Origin: Nitratireductor thuwali
GTDB lineage: Bacteria > Pseudomonadota > Alphaproteobacteria > Rhizobiales > Rhizobiaceae
Length of the DNA stretch: 64,000 bases
Reading direction: 5' to 3'
Assembly (NCBI RefSeq): GCF_036621415.1
Contig: NZ_CP030941.1
Location: 496,001-560,000 of the forward strand
Under the pieces are notes generated by a model, which searched no databases, had not been told where the DNA came from, and saw only the letters and a program-made list of their open reading frames with translations. The position numbers were made by a program, and so were the translations under genes. Shown here one piece after another: positions 62,766 through 64,000 of the stretch (its first letter is position 1; every line of letters begins with the position of its first letter).

Positions 62766-63874
62766 CAGTTGCTGCCCCCTTGGGTCTGAGCTTCTACCGG
62801 CTGCCTTTGCCTGAGTTCAGGCAGTGGCAGATAGGGGAGCACGCCCTGCCCCGAGCCGCCTTCGACGATCACCTTGTTGGAGCCGCGCAAAACGTTCTCC
62901 ATCGTTTCCAGGAACAGGCGCTTGCGCGTCACTTCCGGCGCCTTCGCGTACTCGTTGTAAACGGAGATAAAGCGCTGCGCCTCACCTTCGGCCTCCAGCA
63001 CCACGCGGTTTTTGTAGGCCGCGGCCTCCTCGCGGATTTCCGCAGCCTCACCGCGGGCCTGGCCGAGCCGCTGGTTGGAATACTGGTTGGATTCTTCAAC
63101 GAACCGGTCTTCGTCCTGCTCGGCGCGCTGCACTTCATCGAAGGCGTCGGCCACTTCACGCGGAGGTGCAGCGTCCTCGATCGACAGTGCGTTCACGATC
63201 AGGCCCGTACCGTACTCCTCCAGGGTCGACTGGATGATGCCGCGCACATCCTCGGCGATCCCCTGGCGATCATCACGGAAAATGTCCTGCGCGGGACGCC
63301 GTCCGACAACTTCGCGCATGGCGCTCTCGGCGATCTGACGGACCATCTCGTCGGGGTTCTGGACATTGAAGAGATAGGCGCCTGGATCTGCGACCTGATA
63401 CGCCACGGAGAACTTCACATCCACGATGTTCTGATCGCCCGACAGCATCAGTCCCGACGAACCGCCGGCGCGGACTTCACCGATATCGACCAGGCGTTCG
63501 GCCACGGAAGCCGTCTCAACCGTTTCGACCGGCCACCAATGGAAGTGCAGACCCGGCTCCGAGAGCTCGGCCTTGGGCTTTCCGAAGCGCAGTTCGACGG
63601 CCAATTCGTCCGGCTGCACCGTGTAAACGGACTTGAAGAGCCACAGGCCGACAAGCGCCACCGCGATCAGAATGAACATGCCGGGTCCGGCGCTTCCGCC
63701 GCCCGGCAGCGCGCGCTTGAGCCTGTCCTGTCCGCGCCGGATGATCTCTTCGAGGTCGGGCGGCGATCCCTGCGGACCGCTCGGGCCTCGCGGTCCCTGC
63801 CCCCAGGGCCCCCCACCATTACCGCCGCCGCCGCCCCAAGGACCGCCGCTGCCACTTTGATTGTTCCAGGGCAT
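62765..63874 (-). CDS. hflK: FtsH protease modulator HflK
   Basis: The 369-aa product has a Gly/Pro/Trp-rich N-terminus of about 40 residues, one membrane helix (G-M-F-I-L-I-A-V-A-L-V-G-L-W-L-F), an SPFH domain (F-S-V-A-Y-Q-V-A-D-P) and an Ala/Glu-rich coil. Partner of HflC. Its ATG overlaps the stop of the frame upstream (TAATG), which suggests an operon continues beyond the window. Confidence 0.95.
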   Translation of the reverse strand: MPWNNQSGSGGPWGGGGGNGGGPWGQGPRGPSGPQGSPPDLEEIIRRGQDRLKRALPGGGSAGPGMFILIAVALVGLWLFKSVYTVQPDELAVELRFGKPKAELSEPGLHFHWWPVETVETASVAERLVDIGEVRAGGSSGLMLSGDQNIVDVKFSVAYQVADPGAYLFNVQNPDEMVRQIAESAMREVVGRRPAQDIFRDDRQGIAEDVRGIIQSTLEEYGTGLIVNALSIEDAAPPREVADAFDEVQRAEQDEDRFVEESNQYSNQRLGQARGEAAEIREEAAAYKNRVVLEAEGEAQRFISVYNEYAKAPEVTRKRLFLETMENVLRGSNKVIVEGGSGQGVLPYLPLPELRQRQPVEAQTQGGSN

Positions 63875-64000
63875 TATTGTTCCTTTTCCTTCAGCCGGCG
63901 TTTGGCCGGCACTCCCTTGCGCTTGTTATAGGTAGGCGGAGCTTCCCTTTCAACGAGAAGGCTTGGCCGACCGGCGCGACCTGACGCCGCTGCGCTGTTT
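63874..64000 (-). CDS. Possible C-terminal end of an upstream gene
   Basis: A minus-strand frame is open from the window edge to TAA at 63876-63874, which overlaps the hflK ATG (TAATG). Its visible end is basic (T-Y-N-K-R-K-G-V-P-A-K-R-R-L-K-E-K-E-Q). In related genomes folA is often near this position, but these residues do not identify it. The tight overlap is the only strong hint that it is a gene. Confidence 0.35.
   Translation of the reverse strand, partial: NSAAASGRAGRPSLLVEREAPPTYNKRKGVPAKRRLKEKEQ

Overview
The window is about 64 kb of GC-rich DNA from an alphaproteobacterial chromosome, most likely Hyphomicrobiales (Phyllobacteriaceae- or Rhizobiaceae-like). Evidence for this is the hflK-hflC-DUF2065-degP block beside serB/miaA and ilvB-ilvH, two BA14K-family genes, a DUF1194 von Willebrand factor A protein, a TamA/TamB pair, a complete heterotetrameric sarcosine oxidase operon and intergenic palindromic elements of rhizobial type. 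No prophage, transposase, CRISPR array or rRNA was seen. There is one tRNA gene, tRNA-Lys(CTT).

Layout. 0-4 kb: the end of an AHSA1/SRPBCC gene, a DUF1194 protein and an 838-aa FAD/GcvT-domain (dimethylglycine dehydrogenase-like) enzyme. 4-11 kb: a tightly packed minus-strand cluster of a HAD-UbiA fusion resembling decaprenyl-phosphate phosphoribosyltransferase, a DprE1-like FAD oxidase, a small drug/metabolite-type transporter, an extended SDR, a class III aminotransferase and a polytopic membrane protein. This looks like a polyprenyl-phosphate-sugar pathway and is the most interesting system in the window. 11-20 kb: a small secreted protein, an MscS-type channel and soxB-soxD-soxA-soxG followed by a DCC-family thiol protein. 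20-27 kb: an EF-hand protein, a nitroreductase, a class I aminotransferase and the trehalose cluster otsB-GH15-otsA. 27-31 kb: a two-gene fatty-acid beta-oxidation operon. 31-38 kb: tamA-tamB. 38-44 kb: DUF421, tRNA-Lys, PhzF-like, endonuclease/exonuclease/phosphatase, BA14K-PilZ-BA14K. 43-52 kb: a TetR regulator with ilvC, an HxlR/QorB-like divergent pair, pdxJ, a SpoIIAA-like protein, a RecD/Dda-type helicase and a GH9 cellulase-like enzyme. 51-54.5 kb: ilvB-ilvH-LysE behind a leader-peptide attenuator. 54.5-64 kb: a HerA-like ATPase, a GGDEF protein, head-to-head miaA/serB, a GNAT protein, degP, DUF2065 and hflC/hflK.

Three plus-strand genes (soxA, otsA, tamB) are each interrupted by an apparent loss of one C inside a C-run. 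In every case restoring one C rejoins the two halves of an otherwise complete protein, so homopolymer errors in the sequence are a likelier cause than three independent inactivations.

Metabolic themes are C1/methylated-amine use (sarcosine oxidase plus the DMGDH-like enzyme), branched-chain amino-acid synthesis (ilvB, ilvH, ilvC and a LysE exporter), trehalose metabolism, beta-oxidation, envelope biogenesis (TamAB, HflKC, DegP, MscS) and cofactor or tRNA metabolism (pdxJ, miaA).
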